From Candidatus Latescibacterota bacterium (lineage in GTDB: Bacteria > Latescibacterota > UBA2968), in contig JAJDYX010000023.1 of assembly GCA_022824945.1 (NCBI GenBank), positions 1 through 64,000 on the forward strand: a DNA stretch of 64,000 nt, read 5' to 3'. Of this stretch, positions 53,782-63,624 are shown piece by piece. The position numbers and the translations under genes were made by a program. A model generated the notes under the pieces. The model was not told the origin of the DNA and did no database searches. It saw only the letters and a program-made list of their open reading frames with translations. Position 1 is the first letter of the stretch. Each line of letters starts with the position of its first letter.

Positions 53782-55202
53782 CCCATTCTTCTTCTCCCCT
53801 GTATAAACATAGCACTCGGTGCTGGCGCGTTGTCACACACTTCGTTAAACGTAGCGGGCAGTGGTTGGTGAATCACTGCCTGGATGCGCGATCTTTGCAA
53901 AGCCACCACATCGGGATGATCCGCGGCGACATTGGTATTCTCATCGGGATCGGCTACAAGGTCAAAGAGTTCCTCATTGTTCACATCATTTAAACTCACC
54001 GTATAATTCCACTGATCATCGCGCACCGATGCCCTGCCCGTGGCTGGTCCGGTTGAAAAAGCAGCCCATCCAATCACAACGTGATCCCGCACGGCATCTA
54101 CCTCTCCTGTCGCCAGCGGCCAGACATCTGTGCCCTCCACTGCCTGGCAGGGAATATCCAGCAAGCCCAACACTGTGGGCAACAAATCGTGCGCCTGCAC
54201 AAAACCCGAAACGCGCTTGCACACATCGGGATGTCGCACCATCCAGTTCAATCGCGTGTTGTACGGATGCAGGCGATCTGGTCCTTTGCCAAATTGCCCA
54301 TGATCCAGTACCTGCGTGCCGTGGTCTGACATCAACATCACAATCGTATCGCTTTTCAAACCCAGATCATCGACCCGATCCAGCAAGTGCCCCACCCAGC
54401 GATCCACCAGCGTGACCTCCCCAAAATAAAGCGCCTTAATCCGATCTCTCTCCGCATCGCTCACCCCATCGCCTTCATTTCCCGCCCCAGGTGTAATAAA
54501 ATCCTTCCCATCCCAATCGGGCATATACCGATCTGCATATTCCCGCGGCGGATCCCAAGGCTCGTGCGGATCAAAAGAATCGATCCACAGGAAAAACGGC
54601 GAATTGCGTGCATTTTCGCTCAACCAATCCGCCGCGCGCCGAAACACACGCGCACAACTGTAATCCTCCTCGCGTTGCCGAAACTTCTGATTGAACATAT
54701 ACTGCATCAACCCCACATGCCGATCCCAGTTGATCGGTTCACGCACATGCGGGCGCAACAAATCTTCTATTGATTCCCGCGTGCCAAACCGCCAGTTGTC
54801 GCTCTCCTGCCCGCGAATAAAATCATACGTCACAAATCCGCGTGTATAATTCATCGTCGGCTTAAACATGTGATACGTATCGGCGACCAACCCGGTCATA
54901 TATCCATTTGCCACCAGAATTTCAGCGAGCGTATCTTGTTCCGGCGGAATTTTGTGCCAACCGGGCGCGTGATGCCAGTGCCCGCGCCGATCAAAATTGT
55001 ACCGCCAGGGAAAGGTGCGCCGCCCCGTAAACAAACCCCGCCGCGTCTGCAATGTCGGCTGGCATTCCCCGAAAGCGCGTTCAAACACCACAGATTCGGC
55101 TGCAAACGCATCCATATTCGGCGTTTCGACAAAACTCAGCTTCTGATTTGGCCCGACAATATCAGCGCGAAATGTATCCAGACAAATACAAATCACATTC
55201 AT
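53778..55202 (-). CDS. Sulfatase-like (alkaline-phosphatase superfamily) protein lacking fGly cysteine
   Basis: 474-residue member of the alkaline-phosphatase superfamily. The SDHGTQ and [14 protein letters not shown] motifs fit sulfatases, but at the nucleophile site, where others have CxPSR, this protein reads TLQTR without gap; so the formylglycine cysteine is replaced by threonine. It may be a phosphodiesterase or other hydrolase. The start at 55202 has AAAGGAGG six bases upstream. Last gene of an operon with the small membrane protein and the DUF6785-like protein. Confidence 0.82.
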   Translation of the reverse strand: MNVICICLDTFRADIVGPNQKLSFVETPNMDAFAAESVVFERAFGECQPTLQTRRGLFTGRRTFPWRYNFDRRGHWHHAPGWHKIPPEQDTLAEILVANGYMTGLVADTYHMFKPTMNYTRGFVTYDFIRGQESDNWRFGTRESIEDLLRPHVREPINWDRHVGLMQYMFNQKFRQREEDYSCARVFRRAADWLSENARNSPFFLWIDSFDPHEPWDPPREYADRYMPDWDGKDFITPGAGNEGDGVSDAERDRIKALYFGEVTLVDRWVGHLLDRVDDLGLKSDTIVMLMSDHGTQVLDHGQFGKGPDRLHPYNTRLNWMVRHPDVCKRVSGFVQAHDLLPTVLGLLDIPCQAVEGTDVWPLATGEVDAVRDHVVIGWAAFSTGPATGRASVRDDQWNYTVSLNDVNNEELFDLVADPDENTNVAADHPDVVALQRSRIQAVIHQPLPATFNEVCDNAPAPSAMFIQGRRRMG

Positions 55203-55214
55203 CACAAACCTCCT

Positions 55215-55424
55215 TTATTTTTCACTAACTACCTCTTCCATCCAGGATCGGTGTTGTGACCAGGTACCTCCCCTCGGATATTTTTCGATCATCCTGAGAA
55301 TCTGATGGTGGTGATGATCATTATCCTCAAACAAATCGCCCAGTGATTTACCCCGCGCACATTTGACAAACCACAAGATGAGAACCAAAAAAATGAGATA
55401 AAGACCTGCACCAAATAGCATCAT
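55215..55424 (-). CDS. Small membrane protein, His-rich
   Basis: 69-residue protein with one transmembrane helix (LYLIFLVLILWFVK) and a histidine-rich NDHHHHQ stretch. The start at 55424 has AAGGAGG six bases upstream; the ORF track extends further upstream. It lies between the DUF6785-like membrane protein and the sulfatase-like gene, with the next gene's ribosome site overlapping its stop. Possibly an accessory subunit of the transporter-like protein (inference). Confidence 0.7.
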   Translation of the reverse strand: MMLFGAGLYLIFLVLILWFVKCARGKSLGDLFEDNDHHHHQILRMIEKYPRGGTWSQHRSWMEEVVSEK

Positions 55425-55438
55425 TGTAAACCTCCTTC

Positions 55439-57406
55439 TCAAAAATACAAACTGTGTCCATGTCCGCGAAACCACAACGCATCGATAATGAACGATACGC
55501 CAGCGCCGGAAAAGTGCCCCACGACAAGACCGATAAAAAAGGGCTTTGCGCCGTTGTAAAGCATCAAACCGCCAAAGCGAATCAAAAGTGTTTTAACCGC
55601 CCAGGCAACAAATAGCGACAACAGGGTCCATCGCACTTGTCCCACAGAAGCAATTGAGAACCCGATGGGATGCAAGCGCCACCAGGCGAACCGATGGCGC
55701 AAATACGTCAGCAACACCGTCACGAGCGCGCCAATGCCCAAAAATGCAAAATGACCAACTTTGAGCGTCTCTGCCGCCTTAATTTTCGCCACAACCGTAT
55801 CATAAGGCACCTGTCCCCCACGGCGAAAGACCCACTCGCCAAAATTGTACGCGCCCGAAGCATACGCCAGCTTGAGTGAAAAATAAAACGACACGATCAG
55901 ACTGATACCCAGTGCCAAACCAACTACGGAGAGATAAACACCTTGAGGAAATCGACGCTCGCTGTGTACGCGTGCGGCATTCGCGCCAAAAGGCATAAAT
56001 GTGGCAATGGGGTCGCACGCCCACCCGTAAGACAACCCCAGCCCCGTCATCGTTGAACCCGTCAAATCTGCCGGTCCAATTAAATGCATCGCATAAGCCT
56101 GCGGCACGAGCGGACCCCGCACAAAAACCAGTCCCCCTTCAATGACAATGCGCGTCAGACCCAGATAAAGCGTAATAACCGCAAAAAGAAGCAGCAAAGC
56201 CACACCGGGGTGGATGCCAATGCGCGTCAACCAGAAAAGAATGTACACAACCCCGAGCGCAATCCCTATCAGCGCTGTGCGATATTTCATAATCTCATCG
56301 CGATCTGAAACGCCATTGTCCTTTCCCAACGCGGTTCGCCACACCCCGCGCAAATGTTCGCGCGCAACCCAAATACCGCCCAGTACAATCGCCACAAACG
56401 CCCCAAACCCCTGCCATCCCAGCGCTGCTGGACTAACCGAATAAACCTCTGATGTACCAATGGTAAACCCCGTGCGATTAAACAGCGCGATCTCAGCCAT
56501 ATTAAACAAGTTGAAGAACCACACACTGAAAATCACATCCACATTGACAAAATACGTAATCCCCACCAGAGGTAGCGAGAAATTTGACGAAATACCCGGC
56601 CAGACCTGTCCGCCCGGAATGCTCAATCGAATAGCGGGAATACTCGGCCAGGCCTCAAAAAAATAACCTGGCACATTCCACGCAATTTTGCCAGCGGCAA
56701 TGGCAAAGCCAATCCAGAACAATCGGCTACGCATAAATTTCGGCAAAATCCGACCATCTTCGGCGCCATCCATCATCGCCAACGGCACATCAACCAGAGG
56801 AAAATTCAGCCGCTCTTTATCTACCCACTGCTTGCGAAATACCGCAATGAGACAAGTGCAAAGCGTCAGTGTTGCGACAATCACCGATCCCCACCAGAAC
56901 AGCGGCATAACCCACACACCCCACGGGATTTTCGCGCCTGGCGGCAACCCCTCAAAAAACCATGCCACTGCGCGTCCACCTCCAGGTACAGCCCAGAGAG
57001 GCACATGGTCGTGTATAAATTCGCCCCAACCATTTTCCGTTGTCGCAAAATAAAAGGGCGAAGCCGACACCGAAATCACATAACCGGTCACCCCATAAGT
57101 GGGCACCGATACCGCCGCCAAAAGCATCGTATAGACCACGCCCAATTCATCGCCCGTCAATCCCCCCTCGCGCTTCACTGTCTTCAAAACCGGGTTCAAA
57201 ACCACAACCACAAAAATGAACAGCGCCGCTAAACCCAGTGGAAAATAATTGGTCGTCAACAGCGTAGATCGCACAATCCACTCGGAAAACGGCGCCAACA
57301 GATTCACCGCAATAACGACCAGCACCCCAACCATCAATGCTTTTGGCGTCATGATATGCCGCTGCCGGCCAACCTCTATTTCTCGGGAAAAGTCTCTCGT
57401 AGCCAC
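55439..57406 (-). CDS. DUF6785/DUF6784-like polytopic membrane protein
   Basis: 655-residue inner-membrane protein with many hydrophobic segments, about 14 in my reading, and no signal peptide. The pattern resembles DUF6785/DUF6784 proteins frequent in Planctomycetota and Latescibacterota, which have oligopeptide-transporter-like features; substrate unknown. It starts with GTG at 57406; ATG 57352 is an alternative. First gene of a three-gene operon, ending 14 bases before the small membrane protein. Confidence 0.7.
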   Translation of the reverse strand: MATRDFSREIEVGRQRHIMTPKALMVGVLVVIAVNLLAPFSEWIVRSTLLTTNYFPLGLAALFIFVVVVLNPVLKTVKREGGLTGDELGVVYTMLLAAVSVPTYGVTGYVISVSASPFYFATTENGWGEFIHDHVPLWAVPGGGRAVAWFFEGLPPGAKIPWGVWVMPLFWWGSVIVATLTLCTCLIAVFRKQWVDKERLNFPLVDVPLAMMDGAEDGRILPKFMRSRLFWIGFAIAAGKIAWNVPGYFFEAWPSIPAIRLSIPGGQVWPGISSNFSLPLVGITYFVNVDVIFSVWFFNLFNMAEIALFNRTGFTIGTSEVYSVSPAALGWQGFGAFVAIVLGGIWVAREHLRGVWRTALGKDNGVSDRDEIMKYRTALIGIALGVVYILFWLTRIGIHPGVALLLLFAVITLYLGLTRIVIEGGLVFVRGPLVPQAYAMHLIGPADLTGSTMTGLGLSYGWACDPIATFMPFGANAARVHSERRFPQGVYLSVVGLALGISLIVSFYFSLKLAYASGAYNFGEWVFRRGGQVPYDTVVAKIKAAETLKVGHFAFLGIGALVTVLLTYLRHRFAWWRLHPIGFSIASVGQVRWTLLSLFVAWAVKTLLIRFGGLMLYNGAKPFFIGLVVGHFSGAGVSFIIDALWFRGHGHSLYF

Positions 57407-57535
57407 TGGCGCATTTCTCTGGGCGAATTCAATAAAATTGTTTCACTTCAATTTGAAAAAATCTCGAAACTCTTAAGATAAAAACGAGTCTAATTCTTTA
57501 CCTTACTGTTACCCATAGTTATAAAGGAGACAGCC

Positions 57536-58366
57536 ATGACCTCGCGCCTAATTTTTATTCTTGCTGCGTTGTTCACACTCCCGACCAGTGCCGCGGAAAA
57601 ACGCGAAGAAACCGTCGAATACACCCTCGATTTTACTCCTGGCAAAAAACTCTCTGTACACGCCCGCAACGGCGGAATCACGCTTAAAACCTGGGCGCGC
57701 GATCAAGTCTTTGTCCGCGCCGTAAAAAAAGCAGAAGCGAGTAGTGGAGAAGAGGCCGAAGAAATGCTCGAAACCACCGCCATCGAAATTAAAGAAAGGG
57801 ATAGCGGTATCGAGATTCGCACCCGACACCCCGACAACAAGTGGAAAATATTTAAGAACTGGAATATAAGCGTAAACTATACGGTTACAGTCCCCCAAAG
57901 CGTGCGCCTGGACCTCGAGACAGTCAACGGAAGTATTTCTGTCCCCTCGACCACGGGCAATGTGAAAAGCGAAACAGTGAACGGAAGTATCAAAATCAAT
58001 GGCACGCGCGGCACAATCGATGCCGAAACCGTGAATGGCAAAATCAATCTCACTGAGATTATCGGCGGTGTAAATGCCGAAATTGTGAACGGTAGTATTG
58101 AAATCGCAATTGTCGAACAAATACAGGACAACATTCGTGCAGAAGCCGTAAACGGAGGGTTGACACTGTCCCTTCCCTCAGAATTTCAGGGTCACATTCA
58201 GGCAAAAAGTACGATAGGCCATATTGATACAGAATTTCCAATTGAAGTCAAAGGACGCGTTAGCGGACGCATTAGCAAGTCCATCCGTGGCAACCTCAAT
58301 GGCGGAAAGGGCCCGAATATTAGACTCCAAACCCTCAACGGCGGCATCGACATCAAACAGCTATAA
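57536..58366 (+). CDS. DUF4097 beta-solenoid protein, exported
   Basis: 276-residue protein with signal peptide (TLPTSAA-EK) and a DUF4097-type repeat in which strands end in VNGS or NGG: ETVNGSISV, ETVNGSIKI, ETVNGKINL, EIVNGSIEI, QTLNGGIDI. The fold is likely a right-handed beta-solenoid in the periplasm or on the surface. Function unknown; adhesin-like or scaffolding roles are guessed for the family. AAAGGAG precedes the ATG. Convergent with the heparinase-like gene. Confidence 0.85.
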   Translation: MTSRLIFILAALFTLPTSAAEKREETVEYTLDFTPGKKLSVHARNGGITLKTWARDQVFVRAVKKAEASSGEEAEEMLETTAIEIKERDSGIEIRTRHPDNKWKIFKNWNISVNYTVTVPQSVRLDLETVNGSISVPSTTGNVKSETVNGSIKINGTRGTIDAETVNGKINLTEIIGGVNAEIVNGSIEIAIVEQIQDNIRAEAVNGGLTLSLPSEFQGHIQAKSTIGHIDTEFPIEVKGRVSGRISKSIRGNLNGGKGPNIRLQTLNGGIDIKQL

Positions 58367-58368
58367 AC

Positions 58369-60558
58369 TTACACCATGTGACCCTCCCGAAGCTCTTGCC
58401 CATATACCCGCACTGTTTGTCCATTTGCGAGAGCTATTTTATTAACCCATCCATCGACCAATTCCATCGCGCCTGCTTCGGCATCGGTCTCCCCATCAGA
58501 AACGCGTATCCACCCTTCGCCAGCTTCTGATTGCACAAAATAAATCTCCCTGTCATCGCGCAATGCAACCCGCCCGGCAATCGCAACGCGCCCATTGTCC
58601 CCCACAGCGGGAATGTATTCCACATGTGCCACAGGAGATTCTCCACCCGCTTTCACGGGATATAAAACATAAGACATCAGTGCGGGACCATCCCCCTCCG
58701 CTTTGAAAATTGCCGTTGGAATGGGTTCGCACTGATAGGGTCCCCCCCGGGGAATCCAACCCTGCACGGTCGGTTCTTCCTGTCCACTTACAATCCGCAC
58801 ATCCATCGGCTTTGTCGAAATGGCATAAATGCCCAGATTGCTCTCCCCCCCACTATTCTTTGTCATAACACCGCGCCCATTCGCCAGCACCTCGGCATCA
58901 TCCGCATCCAGATGAAACATCGCTTCATACGTGTGGGACGCCTCATCCGAGGGCCTGAGAATATCCGTCACAATCCAGAACTCGGGTTTCACAAACAAAA
59001 TCGACCGCGTATGCGTAACCGTCTGATCCCGATCAGGTCCATATCCCAAATCGTAACTCGCCGACGCATAATCGCATTTCTCATTTGAAACCCACGTATG
59101 CGGCAGCGGCTCGGACACCACGTATTCCTCCCGCGATTTCCCACGCTGATTCTGCTCCATCCCATCCACCATCACCGTATTGTGCGCGCGGGTTGACAGC
59201 ACATAAGTGCGCCACTGCGACGAATCATAAGGATAATTCCCCGGATCCACCACATGCACACGACCATGTGCGTACAGCATGATATTCAGCTTGTCTTCGT
59301 GCTGATGCCCATAGCCAAACGGGCCACCGTCAAAAAAGAGATAGAGATCATCCGGTTCCCAGCCCGAACGCATGACAAAATGTCCCGCGTAGGGAAAAGC
59401 ACACGACAGGGTTTGCGGCTTTGTTCCTTCCGCGCGCCCAGAACCCGCCCATTGAAAATCCGTCCGTTCTGGAAAAAACCTGAACCCACCCTGCATGTAG
59501 GGCACAATATCCGTCTGACCGCCGTCATTGAGCGCGGGCAAACGCAAATTGGGCATAGCCAGATACAGATTGTAGTGGTACATCCGCTCCAATTTTGCGA
59601 CATAATCTGCCGGCATGGGCAAATCATTTAACCGCGCAATCGCGAGCGCCATCACAAAATTTCGCAAACTCACCTGATGATACCCGCTCGACAACTCAAT
59701 CTGCGCGCCATCGGGATAAACCTGCTCATCCAATTCCTCATAAAGCGACTGCATTGCAATCTCGCGCCAGCTTGCGGCTTCTTTGAACTCGGGAAACAAT
59801 GCCCCAACGTGATATTGCCCATTGGCCTGCATCGTCTGCCAGTTGCCACCGCGCGGCCAAAGCGTGAGATGCCGCGCGTGTTCGACCATACTCTTCACCA
59901 TCAAACACACATCGTCATCTCCAAATGTTTCAGACGAAAGAAAATAGTAAAACGCCGCAGGCCACGTCTGTCCCATCCGAATCCCACATTCAATCGTGCG
60001 CCAGCAATTCGTGCGATCCGTACTCATCTGGGCATCGTCTTTCCAGGTATTGCCATCTTCACCCACTGGCATCAACACATGTTCAATCCAGTGCCGCATC
60101 TGTCGTCTGAACGCCTCGGCATATTTTTCATCACCCGTCTTCCAATACGCCTGCCCCAGCGTGACCCAAAATGGATGGCGCGACAACTGCCACGTCCATT
60201 CTTTGTAATTAATCGGATCCAATTCCCAATTGATCACATCCCCAAACGCCTCTTCCACATCGCAACTCACCAGCGTATTTGCCGCAATGCGGTCGGCCTT
60301 TTCGAGATCAACATCTCTGATCGCACGATCTCCCACGCGCACCAATTCGACCTCTGCATCCCGATCCTGTGGCTCTGACCGATTTCGCCAATCCGAAAAC
60401 CATCGCGGATGTTCCCGCGTGCGAACGTGTCCTGCAAATGCACGCCGCGCACCCGCCCAGTCTCGCGCCTCTACCGCCCTTTTTACAGCCCTCATATCCG
60501 CACGCGACAAATCGAGCGCCTCAAAAAACGCTTCATCACTCAACCGCGGTCCACTCAT
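58369..60558 (-). CDS. Heparinase II/III-like polysaccharide lyase
   Basis: 729-residue protein with the alpha/alpha-barrel plus beta-sandwich layout of heparinase II/III-like proteins: SSGYHQVSLRNFVMALAIA, FDGGPFGYGHQHEDKLNIML and STRAHNTVMVDGMEQ with histidines near the probable active site. It may depolymerise acidic polysaccharides, though no signal peptide is seen. The start at 60558 is preferred; GGAGG lies about eight bases upstream. It overlaps none of its neighbours. Confidence 0.85.
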   Translation of the reverse strand: MSGPRLSDEAFFEALDLSRADMRAVKRAVEARDWAGARRAFAGHVRTREHPRWFSDWRNRSEPQDRDAEVELVRVGDRAIRDVDLEKADRIAANTLVSCDVEEAFGDVINWELDPINYKEWTWQLSRHPFWVTLGQAYWKTGDEKYAEAFRRQMRHWIEHVLMPVGEDGNTWKDDAQMSTDRTNCWRTIECGIRMGQTWPAAFYYFLSSETFGDDDVCLMVKSMVEHARHLTLWPRGGNWQTMQANGQYHVGALFPEFKEAASWREIAMQSLYEELDEQVYPDGAQIELSSGYHQVSLRNFVMALAIARLNDLPMPADYVAKLERMYHYNLYLAMPNLRLPALNDGGQTDIVPYMQGGFRFFPERTDFQWAGSGRAEGTKPQTLSCAFPYAGHFVMRSGWEPDDLYLFFDGGPFGYGHQHEDKLNIMLYAHGRVHVVDPGNYPYDSSQWRTYVLSTRAHNTVMVDGMEQNQRGKSREEYVVSEPLPHTWVSNEKCDYASASYDLGYGPDRDQTVTHTRSILFVKPEFWIVTDILRPSDEASHTYEAMFHLDADDAEVLANGRGVMTKNSGGESNLGIYAISTKPMDVRIVSGQEEPTVQGWIPRGGPYQCEPIPTAIFKAEGDGPALMSYVLYPVKAGGESPVAHVEYIPAVGDNGRVAIAGRVALRDDREIYFVQSEAGEGWIRVSDGETDAEAGAMELVDGWVNKIALANGQTVRVYGQELREGHMV

Positions 60559-60729
60559 GTCTTCCTCCAGTTCAATCGCTTGCCTCCACAATACTTTGTA
60601 TCCTCTCTTAAAATATCACAATGACACTGGCCTGCCACTGTTTTCTGAGCAGGACAAACCCCCCGCGCTTTTTTTTTGTATTTACAGTGAGACACACCTA
60701 TATTGCGCCGCACATGAAAGGAGACCGTC

Positions 60730-61527
60730 ATGTTTTGCGACACCGAGAAACGACAGTACAGGAAGCTGGGGTTTTGTATCGTCGATGACGCCGTTGATCC
60801 CGATATGCTAAAACCTCTGTTGGAGGCTGCGATTCGCACGAAAAAAAAGGTGCGTTCAGGCGAAGTGGATTTGTACACCCACCGCTCAGAGGACGGAGAA
60901 CCCTGGGCGATTCGCGGGTTGTTTGCCCCCGAAATGAACGAGCCGATTTTCGCCGAATATCTGATGTCAGAACCCATAATGAAATACGCGCGTGCATTCT
61001 TAGGCACACAGCTACAATTGGGAGGCGCACTCATCTTCACAAACCCATATCAAGCGGATTACGGTTTTGGTTGGCACCGAGATTTTGGGAGTAAAGAACG
61101 CGACGGATCGTATCAGGTAGAAATGGAAATTTTGAATCGTCCTCAAAGGGGCTTGGGGTGGCATCTCGCACTGGTGGATGACTATTGCTTGCAAATTGTG
61201 CCCGGCAGTCATAAAAGGTACCGCACCGCCCACGAGCGCAGGTGCTTGTTAGAAAACCGCCACGACGATATCCCGGGACAATATGCCGTGCCTCTCAAAG
61301 CTGGACAAACCGCATTTTGGACTGGCAATCTGATTCACCGCGGCGTAATGAAAAAGGATGTGGAGAGATTGACCCTATCCGGAAACTGGGGTATGTACTC
61401 AAAGAATGGCAAACCCGGTGAGACAGACCCGCGTCTGAAGTGGATGCTCGCGGACAATGTGCGCGGATTTTTGCCAAAAGAGATGCGCCCATTGTACGAC
61501 CGATGGCGTGTCTTGCAAAAGGGATAG
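60730..61527 (+). CDS. Phytanoyl-CoA dioxygenase family protein
   Basis: 265-residue PhyH oxygenase. HxD is FGWHRDFGSK near residue 115 and the distal histidine is in LIHRGVMKKDVERL near residue 200. AAAGGAG precedes the ATG by seven bases. It sits beside a heparinase-like lyase (divergent) and a DUF2807 protein; no specific substrate. Confidence 0.9.
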   Translation: MFCDTEKRQYRKLGFCIVDDAVDPDMLKPLLEAAIRTKKKVRSGEVDLYTHRSEDGEPWAIRGLFAPEMNEPIFAEYLMSEPIMKYARAFLGTQLQLGGALIFTNPYQADYGFGWHRDFGSKERDGSYQVEMEILNRPQRGLGWHLALVDDYCLQIVPGSHKRYRTAHERRCLLENRHDDIPGQYAVPLKAGQTAFWTGNLIHRGVMKKDVERLTLSGNWGMYSKNGKPGETDPRLKWMLADNVRGFLPKEMRPLYDRWRVLQKG

Positions 61528-61603
61528 ACGCCATAGTGAGACATCCCTCTCCCGGTCGAGCTTGTAACTTTTTGTTGAGTCTAACGTCTCATCTTCAGGA
61601 CCT

Positions 61604-61623
61604 GGCAGGAGGAGTTACCTGCC
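61604..61623 (+). promoter_or_regulatory. Stem-loop in the leader of the DUF2807 gene
   Basis: GGCAGG (61604-61609) and CCTGCC (61618-61623) form a perfect six-base stem with an eight-base loop that contains AGGAG. The structure lies 35 bases before the ATG at 61658. It could modulate translation, but this is only a structural observation. Confidence 0.3.
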
Positions 61624-61657
61624 CGCACTTAGACGCGACAAAGCAAGGAGGATTACA

Positions 61658-62722
61658 ATGCAATTTCGACGATATCTTACTATTTTTGGGGTCATGGCTG
61701 CGCTTGTGAGTTGGCACACAAGTCACGCTGAAAAGTCAGCAAAGGGAGATGAAATGAACGGACAGAGCAAGACATACAATCTCAGCGGATTTACCGGTGT
61801 ATATGCCACTGCTGCTGTTGATATCGAACTCACACAGGGCGATGCCTTCAGTGTAGTGGCCTATACTGAGAGTGGTGATTTCAGCGGACTGGAGCTACGG
61901 ATAGAGGATGGCGTACTTATTGCCACACGCCCCGAAGAGATATGGAAGGGTGAGAAAACATCGAGTTGGCGACGGTTCTTCAGTATAGGGTCGGGTAACA
62001 GGAACATATCGATCAAGAGCGTCAACGGACAGCGTGTGATAAAAATAAATGGCGAGCGCGTACCCACCTACACAGTACGCGTTGCTGCTCCAAAAATTGA
62101 CCGCCTCGGTGCTTCTTCCAGCAGCATTGTAACGGCAAAGGAAATCAAAACCCGCGATCTTGCCATCAAAGCGACCTCATCCAGTAACATCAACGCCAAA
62201 GTCGTGGGTGGCGATGTCTCCGTAGATGCGACCAGCAGTGGAGATGTCGTACTGTCCGGAACTTATGATAATTTGGACATCAAAGCGACCAGCAGCGCCG
62301 ATGTAGTCGTATCGGGAACTTGTGAGAAATTAGACATCAAAGCGTCCAGCAGTGCCGATGTGAAGGCGGGCGAACTCACTTCCCAGCAACTCAGCTTGCG
62401 ATCCACCTCCTCCAGTAATATCAACGCAGAAGTCGTGGGTGGCGATGTCTCCGTAGATGCGACCAGCAGTGGAGATGTCGTACTATCCGGAACTTGTGAT
62501 AATTTGGACATCAAAGCGACCAGTGGTGCCAATGTGAAGGCCAGCGATCTCACCTGTCAGAACGGCAATCTGCGGGCTTCCAGTGGTGCCGATATCACCA
62601 CTATGTTGACTGAAACCGTAAACGCCCATGCCAGTTCTGGGGGCGACATCCTGGTGCGCGGCGGCGCAAAACCAGTTAAAGTGAAAGAATCGAGTGGCGG
62701 CGATGTATCGATCCGAAATTGA
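61658..62722 (+). CDS. DUF2807 (GIN-like) beta-solenoid protein, exported
   Basis: 354-residue protein with an N-terminal signal peptide (VSWHTSHA-EK) followed by repeats of the DUF2807 putative auto-transporter-adhesin-like domain: NLSGFTGVYATAAVDIELTQ opening, then repeated TSSGDVVLSG, ASSSADVKAG and ASSGGDILVRG units. A 111-base internal DNA duplication (see repeat features) expands the solenoid. AAGGAGG precedes the ATG. It is followed by a creatininase-like gene 20 bases away. Confidence 0.85.
   Translation: MQFRRYLTIFGVMAALVSWHTSHAEKSAKGDEMNGQSKTYNLSGFTGVYATAAVDIELTQGDAFSVVAYTESGDFSGLELRIEDGVLIATRPEEIWKGEKTSSWRRFFSIGSGNRNISIKSVNGQRVIKINGERVPTYTVRVAAPKIDRLGASSSSIVTAKEIKTRDLAIKATSSSNINAKVVGGDVSVDATSSGDVVLSGTYDNLDIKATSSADVVVSGTCEKLDIKASSSADVKAGELTSQQLSLRSTSSSNINAEVVGGDVSVDATSSGDVVLSGTCDNLDIKATSGANVKASDLTCQNGNLRASSGADITTMLTETVNAHASSGGDILVRGGAKPVKVKESSGGDVSIRN
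62180..62290 (+). repeat. Internal direct repeat, copy 1 (DUF2807 gene)
   Basis: 111-base segment encoding NINAKVVGGDVSVDATSSGD and following residues; nearly identical to 62411-62521 with about five differences, 231 bases apart, in frame (77 codons). Confidence 0.9.
62411..62521 (+). repeat. Internal direct repeat, copy 2 (DUF2807 gene)
   Basis: Second copy of the 111-base repeat, encoding NINAEVVGGDVSVDATSSGD and following residues. The close match suggests a recent in-frame duplication or gene conversion within the solenoid. Confidence 0.9.
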
Positions 62723-62742
62723 CCACTTAGAAAGGTGAAAAA

Positions 62743-63606
62743 ATGGCCTCTGTAAAAGACATCTACAAATTTGACGAACTGACCTGGCCCGAAGTAAACG
62801 AAGCGGTGGAAATGGGAAAAATTCCGATTATACCAACCGGCGCAGTCGAACAGCACGGGCATCACTTGCCCTTGAAAGTCGATCATCTGTGTGCCAATGC
62901 CGTAGCAACCGAAGGCGCGCGCTTAAAACCGGAATACAGCCTGGTGCTACCGCCCGTGAGTTATGGCTATGTACATCACGTCATGGATTTCCCTGGCTCG
63001 CTGAACATACACTACGAACACTTCATTCAGTACTTGCTGGACATCTGCAAAAGCCTTGCCTATCACGGCTTTAAGAAAATGATACTCGTCAATGGACACG
63101 GTTCCAACCACAACTTAGTCGAAATGGTCGCCCGGCGCACAATCGTAGAAACAGACGCGAGTTGCGCTTTCTGCTCGTGGTGGCAATTGCTCAAGGTCGA
63201 TCCGGACTTTGACAAAGAATGGCGCGAGAGCGTATTTCCCGGCGGATGTTCGCATGCGGGCGAATTGGAAACATCCATGTTGCTCCACTTGTCTCCGGAA
63301 AGCGTGCGCAAGGATAAAATCAAGAGCGAAATTGCCAGGACCAATAAACGGGGATCCAAATTTGTCTGGACTGATCTGTTCAGCAGAGGGCCCGTGGGCA
63401 TAATTGAATGGACGAGTCAATATACGGATTCGGGCGTGATGGGCGAGGCAGAAAAGGCAACAGCCGAAAAGGGCAAAATCGTGTTTGAAGAGGCGAGCAA
63501 AAATCTGGCGCAATTCGTCGAAGAATATTATCATCAAAAGATTGAATCCCCTACGCAAAAGCAGGCACAAGAACCGACATTTCCATTGTCTTTTACGAGT
63601 CATTAA
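62743..63606 (+). CDS. Creatininase-family amidohydrolase
   Basis: 287-residue creatininase-type protein: PTGAVEQHGHHLPLKVDH with metal ligands at residues 36-47, VNGHGSNHNLVEM and HAGELETSMLLHL. Relatives include creatinine amidohydrolase and the peptide-cleaving MftE-type enzymes of redox-cofactor pathways; substrate is open. AAAGGTG precedes the ATG. Followed after 18 bases by a fumarylacetoacetate hydrolase family gene, so it may be in a catabolic operon. Confidence 0.88.
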   Translation: MASVKDIYKFDELTWPEVNEAVEMGKIPIIPTGAVEQHGHHLPLKVDHLCANAVATEGARLKPEYSLVLPPVSYGYVHHVMDFPGSLNIHYEHFIQYLLDICKSLAYHGFKKMILVNGHGSNHNLVEMVARRTIVETDASCAFCSWWQLLKVDPDFDKEWRESVFPGGCSHAGELETSMLLHLSPESVRKDKIKSEIARTNKRGSKFVWTDLFSRGPVGIIEWTSQYTDSGVMGEAEKATAEKGKIVFEEASKNLAQFVEEYYHQKIESPTQKQAQEPTFPLSFTSH

Positions 63607-63624
63607 ATCGAACAAGGAGAAAAT

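Noticed and set aside
53861-54415. 184-residue ORF on plus strand
   Set aside because: Antisense to the sulfatase-like gene; low-complexity proline/serine content.
59677-60378. 233-residue ORF on plus strand
   Set aside because: Antisense shadow of the heparinase-like gene.
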